Source of the DNA: Planctomycetota bacterium
GTDB taxonomy: Bacteria; Planctomycetota; PLA2; JAEUHO01
Assembly (NCBI GenBank): GCA_026647295.1
Contig: JAPKHB010000079.1
Location: 1 to 12,069 of the forward strand
DNA length: 12,069 nt
Direction of reading: 5' to 3'
The translations under genes and the position numbers were made by a program. The notes under the pieces were generated by a model that worked only from the letters and a program-made list of their open reading frames with translations, was not told where the DNA came from and made no database searches. Positions 6,116-12,069 of the stretch are shown piece by piece; position 1 is the first letter of the stretch; each line of letters opens with the position of its first letter.

Positions 6116-7627
6116 ATGCCGCCCACGCCGCCCGACCCGTGCCGACCCCCGCCCCACGCCCGGGCGTCCCGCCGTCGGCGGGGCCCGGGGCGCGGGGCGC
6201 TGGCCCTCCTGGTCGCGCTGCTGGGCTCGCCGGGGCTCGGGCCGGGGGCGCGGGAGGCCCGGGCCGAGGCGGCCGCGCCGCTGGAACGCGCGCTGGACGC
6301 CATCGATTCGCCGCTCCAGGGCGCCCGCGAGGGGGCCGAGGCCTGGCTGGCCGCCGCCCTCACGGGCCCCGAGGCCGGGGCGGCGCGCGCGCGCATCGCC
6401 GCCCGGCTCCCCGAGGCGCCCTGGGCCGTGCAGGTGGCCCTCGCCGAGGTGCTGGCGCGCGACGAGTCGCCCGAGAGCCTGGACCTCCTCCTCGCGCACC
6501 TCACGCGTGCCCCGACCAGCCAGTACGGGCTGATCGCCATGGCGCTGCTGCGCGACCCCCAGACCGGCACCCGCCTGCTCGATGCCTGGCGCACGCGCCC
6601 CGAGGCCTTCGCCGGCCGGGACCGGCCGGCCGAACAACGCGCGCGGCTCGCGGAACTCGGCGAACTCCTGCGCCGCCTGGAGATCGAGCGCCTCTTCGTG
6701 GCCCGCAAGTCGCCCTCCGGGGGCACGGGCTACTACCGCGGCCAATACGAAGAACTGGCCCGCGCGGGGCGGCGGGAGCCCGCGCTCCGGGTCGTGCTGG
6801 GCATCGCGTTGGACGAGGCCCTGCCGATGCCCGGGCACTTCGTCAGCGGGGGCTACCAGTTCCTGCAGCCGGTGCGCGTGGAGATCGCCGAACTGCGCGA
6901 CATGGCGATCAACGCCGTGGCCGAACTCGCGACGCCCGGGGACGAGGAGGCCGTGGCGCGGCTCGAACGCCGGCGCGGGCAACTCGAGGAGGAGTGGCAA
7001 CGGCGCTACGAATGGCTCCTCGCGCACCGCTCCGACTACTGGGAGTCCGACGAGCGCGCCAAGCGCTGGGAGGACCGCCACGCCCTGTGGGAGGACGTGG
7101 TGGGGGAGTACGCCGACGTCGTGGCCTGCCTCTACCTCGTGGTGGGGGGGCCCTACGAGCGCCACGTGCGGGCCTTCCTCGACCGGATGGACGAGTTCCT
7201 CTGGGACCGCACCGCGCCGCGGCCGATCATGACCCAGGCGCTCAAGTCCTCGGTCCTGATTCGCGTCGGGTGGTACCGCGAGGCGATCCAGGCCTACCAG
7301 GCGTCGCTGCGCAGCGCGATGAGCTCCCGCGTCCTGGCCTACTACAACATGGCCTGCGCCTATGCGAACTGGTCGCTGCAGGAGGACGCCGAGGCCACGG
7401 GCCTGGGCGAGGTGCGGCGCAACCAGGCCTTGAGCATGCTCGAAGAGAGCGTGCGGCTGGGCTGGACCGACCTGGACTGGATGCGCCAGGACCGCGACCT
7501 GGACCCGCTGCGCGACTCGCCCCGCTACCGTGCACTCGAGCAGGTGGTGCGCGAGCGCCTCTTCCTGCCCCCCGAGCCAGGTGCCGCGCCCGGTGGCGGC
7601 GACATCGGCGACCCCGACGGGCGGTAG
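6116..7627 (+). CDS. Exported HEAT/TPR-repeat protein of unknown function
   Basis: The 503-residue product begins with a basic stretch (ASRRRRGPGRG) and a hydrophobic core ALALLVALLG (about 28-37), with a likely cleavage after A-R-E-A-R-A near residue 50, so it is probably secreted or periplasmic. I chose ATG 6116 because it places the signal peptide near the start. ATG 6026 is in frame but adds 30 unlikely residues. Residues 55-290 are alpha-helical with HEAT-like repeats, including YYRGQYEELARAGRREPALRVVLGIAL. Residues 373-475 carry TPR-like helices ending ALSMLEESVRLGWTDLDWMRQDRDLDPLRDSPRYRAL, a closing motif common in bacterial TPR proteins. No catalytic motif is seen, so a scaffold or interaction role is the best guess. 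The tail is Pro/Gly-rich. It is convergent with the methyltransferase at 7641, 13 bp away. Confidence 0.75.
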   Translation: MPPTPPDPCRPPPHARASRRRRGPGRGALALLVALLGSPGLGPGAREARAEAAAPLERALDAIDSPLQGAREGAEAWLAAALTGPEAGAARARIAARLPEAPWAVQVALAEVLARDESPESLDLLLAHLTRAPTSQYGLIAMALLRDPQTGTRLLDAWRTRPEAFAGRDRPAEQRARLAELGELLRRLEIERLFVARKSPSGGTGYYRGQYEELARAGRREPALRVVLGIALDEALPMPGHFVSGGYQFLQPVRVEIAELRDMAINAVAELATPGDEEAVARLERRRGQLEEEWQRRYEWLLAHRSDYWESDERAKRWEDRHALWEDVVGEYADVVACLYLVVGGPYERHVRAFLDRMDEFLWDRTAPRPIMTQALKSSVLIRVGWYREAIQAYQASLRSAMSSRVLAYYNMACAYANWSLQEDAEATGLGEVRRNQALSMLEESVRLGWTDLDWMRQDRDLDPLRDSPRYRALEQVVRERLFLPPEPGAAPGGGDIGDPDGR

Positions 7628-7640
7628 CGCGGCCGCGCGG

Positions 7641-8627
7641 TCAGGGGGCGGCCGGGCCGGCCGGGGCCGCGGCCCCGGCGCCGCCGGCGCCCGCGTCCCG
7701 CCCGGGCCAGGGCTGCGCCAGGCGGCAGACCAGGTTCACCAGTTCGAAGGGCAGCGCGGTGAAGCGCCCGAGGGAGTAGAACGCGCCGAAGGGCACGGCG
7801 AGCAGGAGCCGGGGCCAGGCCAGCCAGGGTCGGCGCGGGGGCGGGCCGCCGCGGCGCACGAAGACCAGGGGGGCCCAACTCGGCTGGCCGTCGAAGAGGG
7901 CCAGGCCCGCGCGGCGGTAGAAGGCGAGCGAGCCGCTGTGGCGCCGGTTCACGCGCAGGTGCGTGATCGCCACCCGGTGCAGGAAGTAGAACGGGGCGTG
8001 GACGAAGAGCACGCCGCCGGGCCGTAGGCAGTTCACCAGGCGGGCGAGTTCGGCCGGCGCGTCCGGCGCGTGTTCGAGGACGTCCAGGCACACCACGACG
8101 TCGAAGGCGTCCGGTGAAAGGTCCGCGGGGTCGGCGATCGCCGTGACGGACGCGCCCGCGGCGGCGTGGAGGCGCCGGGCGAAGTCGCGGGTGGGGCCGG
8201 GCAGGTCGAAGGCGCAGACGCGGTGGCCGGCTTGGGCCAGCGCCAACGCGTCAAACCCCAGTCCGTCGCCCCAGCACAGCACGCGCTGGCCGGGCCCGAG
8301 GCCGCGGGCGATCCAGCGGCGGATCCACGAGCGCATCCCCCGCTTGAGCAGGTTGCGGTTCCAGACCGCGAGTTCGTAGAGGAAGGCGTCCGACGCGTAC
8401 AGCCGCGCCATCGCCGCGTCGAAGCGGTAGGGCGTCACGCCCAGCGCCCGGGCGGCGCGGCGTACGCTGCTGCCGCGCCGCCAGAACTCGGCCCAGAGGC
8501 GCCGGTGGGCCGTCTCGGCGTCGGAGCCGCCCACGGCCGCCAGGGCGCGGGCGAGCGCGCGGCCGTCTCGCAGGAGCCCCCAGGCGTCCGCCGGGAATGC
8601 CCCGTCGGGCGGGGGCGCGGCGCTCAT
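7641..8627 (-). CDS. Class I SAM-dependent methyltransferase coupled to UbiA
   Basis: The 328-residue product starts at ATG 8627, which overlaps the UbiA stop (ATGA). Residues 1-110 are an extra helical domain (AHRRLWAEFWRRGSSVRRAARALGVTPYRFDAAMARLY) whose middle looks like a helix-turn-helix but may only be a cap. Motif I is VLCWGDGLGFD (116-126), slightly unusual for this family, with D141 as the likely ribose-binding acid. FDVVVCLDVLEHAPD (175-189) and LRPGGVLFVHAPF (201-213) complete the core. A hydrophobic stretch at 269-303 could sit on or in the membrane, and the tail is an Ala/Gly/Pro run. Linkage to a prenyltransferase suggests methylation of a prenylated or lipid product, as UbiE/UbiG do for quinones, but it is not clearly either. 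The frame continues upstream through the UbiA gene without being part of this protein. Confidence 0.83.
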   Translation of the reverse strand: MSAAPPPDGAFPADAWGLLRDGRALARALAAVGGSDAETAHRRLWAEFWRRGSSVRRAARALGVTPYRFDAAMARLYASDAFLYELAVWNRNLLKRGMRSWIRRWIARGLGPGQRVLCWGDGLGFDALALAQAGHRVCAFDLPGPTRDFARRLHAAAGASVTAIADPADLSPDAFDVVVCLDVLEHAPDAPAELARLVNCLRPGGVLFVHAPFYFLHRVAITHLRVNRRHSGSLAFYRRAGLALFDGQPSWAPLVFVRRGGPPPRRPWLAWPRLLLAVPFGAFYSLGRFTALPFELVNLVCRLAQPWPGRDAGAGGAGAAAPAGPAAP

Positions 8628-9556
8628 GGCGCGGCCCCGGCCGGGCGGGGCCGCAACGCCCGCACGGCCCGTTGCGAGCCCCACACCAGTGCCACCGCCG
8701 CGCCGAAGGTGCCGAACACGAAGCCGGGGCCGGCCCGCGAGGCGCCGCTGGCGAGCACGAGCGCGAGCCAGTACAGCGCGAGCAGCATCTCGAGCACCTG
8801 GCGCTTCACCGGCCCGGGGCGCGGGCGGCGTCCGAAGGCCACGCTGCTCACGACCCCGAAGGCGACCAGCGCCCCGAGCGTGGGCCCGCCGGCCGTCGCC
8901 CACGCCAACGCCGCGGCGCCGGCGAAGGCCACGCCCGCCAGCGTGAGCCCGGCGCGCCGGCGGATCGCGGAGGGTCGTTCCTCGGTGCTCGAGAGCCCGA
9001 GCACGCCCGCGCTGTACAGGCCGACGCACAGCGGCCCGAGCAGCAACGCAGCGTCGCCCCTTCCCGCGTCCAGCAGCGCCGCCGGGACCAGGGCGGCGTT
9101 GAGCGCCCGCACGCCGCCCATCGCCAGTGCCCCGGGGACCAGCCAGCGCTTGAGGAGGAAGTCGTAGGCGAGCGCGAGGCCCAGCGCCAGCGGGACGAGG
9201 GGGCGAAACGCCGCGGCCCCGCCGCCCAGAACCAGGGCCGCCGTGCACAGGAGGGCGAGCCCGAACGCGGCGGCCCCCGCGCCGATCTGCCCGGCGGGCA
9301 GCGGCCGGTCGGGGGCGAGCGTGCGGTCGCGGCGCCGGTCGGCCAGGTCGTTGGCCAGCATGCCGGCGCCGTAGAGGCAGAGCGAGGTCGCGGCCAGCGC
9401 GGCGAGGGCCCCGGGCCCGACGGCCAGGGGGTCCAGGCCGGCCTGCGCGCGCGCGAGCGCCGCGCACGCCAACGCGTCGCAGGCCGCGGTGGGGGCCAGC
9501 GGGACGCGCAGCAGGCGCAGCCAGGCGCGCACGCTGCCCCCCCGGGGAGCCTTCAC
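8624..9556 (-). CDS. UbiA-family prenyltransferase
   Basis: This 310-residue integral membrane protein is made mostly of hydrophobic helices. The first Asp-rich motif NDLADRRRDRTLAPDRPLPAG (69-89) binds the Mg-diphosphate of the prenyl donor and identifies the UbiA superfamily. YDFLLKR (131-137) is the usual motif after helix 4. The second Asp-rich motif is not recognisable: at its place is SSTEERPSAIRRRAG (189-203), so acidic residues are E192 and E193 with no D-x-x-x-D. EboC-like members, as I recall, also differ there. The acceptor (quinone, porphyrin, other aromatic or sugar) cannot be told. Starts possible are GTG 9556 (chosen), GTG 9532 with a G-rich Shine-Dalgarno, or an ATG at 9637 that would translate the palindromic repeat and is unlikely. 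Stop overlaps the next gene. Confidence 0.85.
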   Translation of the reverse strand: MKAPRGGSVRAWLRLLRVPLAPTAACDALACAALARAQAGLDPLAVGPGALAALAATSLCLYGAGMLANDLADRRRDRTLAPDRPLPAGQIGAGAAAFGLALLCTAALVLGGGAAAFRPLVPLALGLALAYDFLLKRWLVPGALAMGGVRALNAALVPAALLDAGRGDAALLLGPLCVGLYSAGVLGLSSTEERPSAIRRRAGLTLAGVAFAGAAALAWATAGGPTLGALVAFGVVSSVAFGRRPRPGPVKRQVLEMLLALYWLALVLASGASRAGPGFVFGTFGAAVALVWGSQRAVRALRPRPAGAAP

Positions 9557-9583
9557 GGGGCGGCCCCCGCCTCTGGCGCCGCG

Positions 9584-9624
9584 TCGATTGATAGAGCGGA
9601 GCCTGGCTCCGTACGTACATTCCA
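9584..9624 (-). repeat. Imperfect palindromic intergenic repeat, copy B
   Basis: This aligns without gaps to 4444-4484: TCGATTGA is identical (9584-9591), the inner dyad is CGGAGCC-T-GGCTCCG (9597-9611, 7 bp stem, one-base centre), and CATT (9618-9621) is shared. By hand count 28 of 41 bases match. Outer arms pair less well than in copy A. It lies 28 bp upstream of the UbiA GTG and downstream of the RseP stop, in the same orientation as copy A relative to the leftward gene. Confidence 0.55.
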
Positions 9625-9647
9625 GCCTGGCTGGCACCGCGCGTACG
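9610..9647 (-). terminator. Hairpin region just after the RseP-like gene
   Basis: CCAGC (9622-9626) pairs with GCTGG (9630-9634) around a 3-base loop. Outside it two copies of CGTACG (9610-9615 and 9642-9647) are themselves palindromic, can pair with each other, and share the same centre (about 9628). On the minus strand this follows the TGA stop of the protease gene (9648-9650) and precedes the palindrome of copy B. It may stop or protect the protease transcript, or attenuate transcription into ubiA. No T-run is present. Confidence 0.35.
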
Positions 9648-11645
9648 TCAAGGCAGGAGGCGCGTGATGTCGTTCTTGAAGGCGAAGAACATGAGCACCA
9701 GGAGGAGCAGGAGGCCCACCTTCTGGAAGGTGTAGATGGTCTCCTCCTTGAGCGGCCGCCCCTTGAGCTTCTCGATCAGGATGAAGAGCAGGTGCCCGCC
9801 GTCCAGGACGGGGATCGGCAGGATGTTCAGCACCGCCAGCATCACGCTGATGTAGGCCAGGAAGTTGAGCAGGTCGACCCACGAGCCCTCGGCCTGGCGC
9901 TTGGTCTCGGTGACCAGCGTGATGGGCCCGGCGATGCTCTTGTTGAAGTTGATGTCGCCCGCGAACAGGGCGCCGATGGTGCGAAACACGTGGCGCACCT
10001 GATACACGGCCCGCCCGACGCCGGCCCCGGCCGCGGCGAGGACGCCGTCCACGGCGTGGGTCTCGAGGGCCGGGCGGAGCTCGGCCGGCAGGCGGTGGCG
10101 CTCCAGGCGGGCCGGGCGCACGGTGACCTGGCGCTCCAGGTCGGTGTCGTCGCGCACGGAGAGCACCAGCGGCTCGCCGGCGGGGGCGGCCAGGATCTCG
10201 CGCTGGAGCCCCGCCCAGTCGTTGACGCCCGTGGCGCCCACCCGCACGACGCGGTCGCCGGGCTTGAGCCCCGCCTCCAGCGCCGGCGAGGTCGCATAGC
10301 GCAGCACCGCGCCCGGGCCCGCCTCGGGGTCGGGGTCCTCGGTCACGTGGCCGGCGCGCAGCGGGACCAGGCGCGTGGCGCGCGGCGTGACGAGCGCGAC
10401 GTCGTCCAGGAAGGTGGCGATCTCGGCCGCCGTCGCGAGCGGGACCTCGAGGCGCACCTCCCGGTCCGCCTTGAGCACGATCAGCGCGTCGATGGGGGGG
10501 CCGTAGGGCAACGCGGCCCAGTCCGGCTGCGAGGCGAGCGCGCGCCGCTCGCCGGCCGACTCCACGGCCAGGATCCGGTCACCCCCCGCCAGCACCTCGG
10601 CGGCCCGGCCCCGGGAGGCCCGCACCTCCGGCGGCCCGTAGGGCGCGATGCCGATCATGGTCCGGGCGGGACCCGCGCCTTCGGCCGGGGCGGGAAGGGC
10701 GAGTTCGAAGCGGCGCCCGTCGGGCGCCACGACCGGCACCGGGTCCACCCCGTGGGCGAAGGCTTCGACGATCCTGCGCCACGCGAGCGAGCCCCCCACG
10801 GCGGGGATCCCCGCCACGGTCACCGCGTCGGTCGGACCGACCTCGAAGGCTTCGGCCCCGGTGCCCAGCACGAGGCGGGCGGCCGACTGGATGCCCACCA
10901 CCGAGAAGCCCAGCGCCTCGTTGTAGACGGGACGCACGGGCACCCGCAGGCGCTCCCCGCCCCGCTGCACGACGATGGGGTGCGCCTCGGAGTCGCCGAG
11001 CAGGACCGTCTCCATCACGAAGTCACGGAACGACTCGATGGGCTCCCCGTCCACCTCGAGCAGCCGGTCGCCGGGCTGGATGCCCGCCGCCCACGCCCCG
11101 TCGCCGGGCATCACCGCGCCCACGACGGGGGCGGCCTGGGTCACGCCGCTGCCCAGCACGAGCGCGTAGAAGACCGCGGCGGTCAGGAAGTTCATGATCA
11201 CGCCCGCCGACACGATGAAGATGCGGGCCGACGCGCTCTTGGCGGGGAACTCGTCCGGCGCCGGTCCGCCGCCCCCGGACGCCGACTCGCCGGGCAACTC
11301 GCCGGCCATCTTCACGTAGCCGCCCAGCGGGATGAGGGCCACGCGGAAGTCCATGGCGTGGTCGGCCGGGTCGAGCTGGCGCCGGCCGGTCGTGAAGCGC
11401 GAACGGCCGTCGCGCCCCTTCTCCCAGCCGAAGAGCCGCGGCCCGAACCCGATCGAGAAGGTCTCGGTGCGCACGCCCACGAGGCGGCAGGCGATGAAGT
11501 GGCCCCACTCGTGGACGAAGATCAGGAAACTGATGCCCAGGATGGCGGTCAGCAGGTGGCCCCCGGGCAACGCGGCCAGGACCACGGAACCGACGCCGAG
11601 GGAGAGGAGCGGGGCCAGGCGGCGGCGCGGGGGGGGACGGATCAT
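9648..11645 (-). CDS. rseP: RseP-like site-2 zinc metalloprotease with PDZ domains
   Basis: This 665-residue intramembrane protease has HEWGH (45-49), the HExxH zinc and catalytic motif, in the first membrane segment. The second active-site motif is NILPIPVLDGG (607-617) with zinc-binding D615. A transmembrane segment follows at 140-165, and the C-terminus has TM helices (about 590-626 and 643-658). Between them is a long periplasmic region: PDZ at about 173-240 (AAGIQPGDRLLEVDGEPI), a degenerate middle section (265-425), and another PDZ at about 440-512 (EAGLKPGDRVVRVG). E. coli RseP is about 450 aa with two PDZ domains, so this is about 200 residues longer. The family cleaves anti-sigma factors and signal-peptide remnants in the membrane. 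It lies 9 bp after dxr, a common bacterial neighbour. The ATG 11645 is preceded by a G-rich ribosome site. Confidence 0.92.
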   Translation of the reverse strand: MIRPPPRRRLAPLLSLGVGSVVLAALPGGHLLTAILGISFLIFVHEWGHFIACRLVGVRTETFSIGFGPRLFGWEKGRDGRSRFTTGRRQLDPADHAMDFRVALIPLGGYVKMAGELPGESASGGGGPAPDEFPAKSASARIFIVSAGVIMNFLTAAVFYALVLGSGVTQAAPVVGAVMPGDGAWAAGIQPGDRLLEVDGEPIESFRDFVMETVLLGDSEAHPIVVQRGGERLRVPVRPVYNEALGFSVVGIQSAARLVLGTGAEAFEVGPTDAVTVAGIPAVGGSLAWRRIVEAFAHGVDPVPVVAPDGRRFELALPAPAEGAGPARTMIGIAPYGPPEVRASRGRAAEVLAGGDRILAVESAGERRALASQPDWAALPYGPPIDALIVLKADREVRLEVPLATAAEIATFLDDVALVTPRATRLVPLRAGHVTEDPDPEAGPGAVLRYATSPALEAGLKPGDRVVRVGATGVNDWAGLQREILAAPAGEPLVLSVRDDTDLERQVTVRPARLERHRLPAELRPALETHAVDGVLAAAGAGVGRAVYQVRHVFRTIGALFAGDINFNKSIAGPITLVTETKRQAEGSWVDLLNFLAYISVMLAVLNILPIPVLDGGHLLFILIEKLKGRPLKEETIYTFQKVGLLLLLVLMFFAFKNDITRLLP

Positions 11646-11654
11646 CCCCCAAGC

Positions 11655-12069
11655 CTACCCGTCACGCCGGCCCTCATAAGGACGGGCCAGGGTGCGGGCC
11701 CGCTCGCGCGCCCAGGCGTCCACGGCCCGGAGCGCGTCCAGGTCCGGGTCCGGGTCGAAGGGGTGTTCGTCCAGCACCGCGGCGGCCACCGCCGCGATGG
11801 CCCCGAAGGGGAGCTGCCCCGCGAGGAAGCGTTCGACCGCCGCCTCGTCGGCGGCGTTGAGCGCCGCGCCGGCCGTGCCGCCCCGGCGCGCGGCGCGGTG
11901 CCCCAGCGCGAGCGCGGGGAAGGCCTCGGCGTCGGGCGCCTCGAAGGTGAGGGCGGCGTAGTCGGCCACGCGAAAGCGGGGCTCGGGGCTGGGCAGGCGC
12001 TCGGGCCAGCCCAGCGCGTAGCGCAACGGCCCACGCATGTCGGGCGGCCCCATCTGCGCCACCACGCTC
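11655..12069 (-). CDS. dxr: 1-deoxy-D-xylulose 5-phosphate reductoisomerase, C-terminal part
   Basis: The gene is cut by the window edge, and about 138 C-terminal residues are visible. They begin S-V-V-A-Q-M-G-P-P-D-M-R-G-P-L-R-Y-A-L-G-W-P, the conserved Dxr stretch at the end of the catalytic domain, followed by L-T-F-E-A-P-D and A-L-N-A-A-D-E-A-A-V-E-R-F-L (usual form LNAANEVAV) and the helical C-terminal domain. Dxr converts DXP to MEP with NADPH, the committed step of the non-mevalonate isoprenoid pathway, in the cytoplasm. The NADPH-binding and most metal-binding residues lie outside the window. The frame runs to the last base with no start, so this is a partial gene and not a short one. 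It is the first visible gene of the leftward operon with rseP. Confidence 0.93.
   Translation of the reverse strand, partial: SVVAQMGPPDMRGPLRYALGWPERLPSPEPRFRVADYAALTFEAPDAEAFPALALGHRAARRGGTAGAALNAADEAAVERFLAGQLPFGAIAAVAAAVLDEHPFDPDPDLDALRAVDAWARERARTLARPYEGRRDG

Noticed and set aside
7627..7638. 12-bp perfect palindrome (GCGCGGCCGCGC) between convergent stops
   Set aside because: It is short, without a loop or T-run, and of a type common by chance in such GC-rich DNA, so I did not call it a terminator.
7641..9620. Extended methyltransferase frame running through the UbiA gene
   Set aside because: The extension is a shadow of the UbiA frame. ATG 8627 overlapping the UbiA stop gives a protein with a sensible domain layout.
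9557..9637. ATG 9637 as UbiA start
   Set aside because: It would translate the palindromic repeat as the N-terminus. GTG 9556 or 9532 fits the usual UbiA start better.

Overview
The window is very GC-rich (well over 70% by eye), and nearly all of it is tightly packed bacterial coding sequence. Five traits together suggest an uncultured or environmental Planctomycetota-like bacterium: the extreme GC, a long (665 aa) RseP-type protease after dxr, a PadR/HAAS pair, a redoxin with a C-terminal GC-x-I-K type tail, and a secreted TPR protein. The phylum is an inference, because no rRNA or other marker gene is present.

Layout. 1-186 (+): 3' end of a redoxin/thioredoxin-like gene. An in-frame TGA (160-162) sits where family members carry a conserved Cys, the downstream codons still read as the family tail, and a small hairpin with the geometry of a bacterial SECIS follows. 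This is the most interesting signal in the window: a candidate selenoprotein. 263-973 (+): SAM-dependent methyltransferase. 974-1121: convergent intergenic region with two GC-rich hairpins. 1122-4401 (-): a four-gene operon read right to left, made of a LolD/MacB-like ABC ATPase, an FtsX-like permease and two tandem paralogous DUF3299 proteins. 4402-4667: intergenic region with an imperfect palindromic repeat and a G9 tract. 4668-5989 (-): PadR-family regulator translationally coupled to a HAAS-type membrane protein. 6116-7627 (+): exported HEAT/TPR-like protein, transcribed divergently from padR. 7641-9556 (-): UbiA-family prenyltransferase overlapped by a class I methyltransferase. 9557-9647: a second copy of the palindromic repeat plus another hairpin. 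9648-11645 (-): RseP-like site-2 protease. 11655-12069 (-): C-terminal part of dxr, continuing beyond the window.

How the genes work together. dxr and rseP lie 9 bp apart and form the front of a leftward operon that may continue into ubiA and the methyltransferase. Dxr feeds isoprenoid synthesis, and UbiA enzymes transfer isoprenoid chains. The ABC/FtsX/DUF3299 genes are joined by stop/start overlaps and look like one envelope export machine. It resembles metal-linked (Zrg-type) loci elsewhere, but that link comes from family memory and was not tested here. PadR and the HAAS protein form the usual regulator/target pair. No tRNA, rRNA, CRISPR array, transposase or phage gene was seen.
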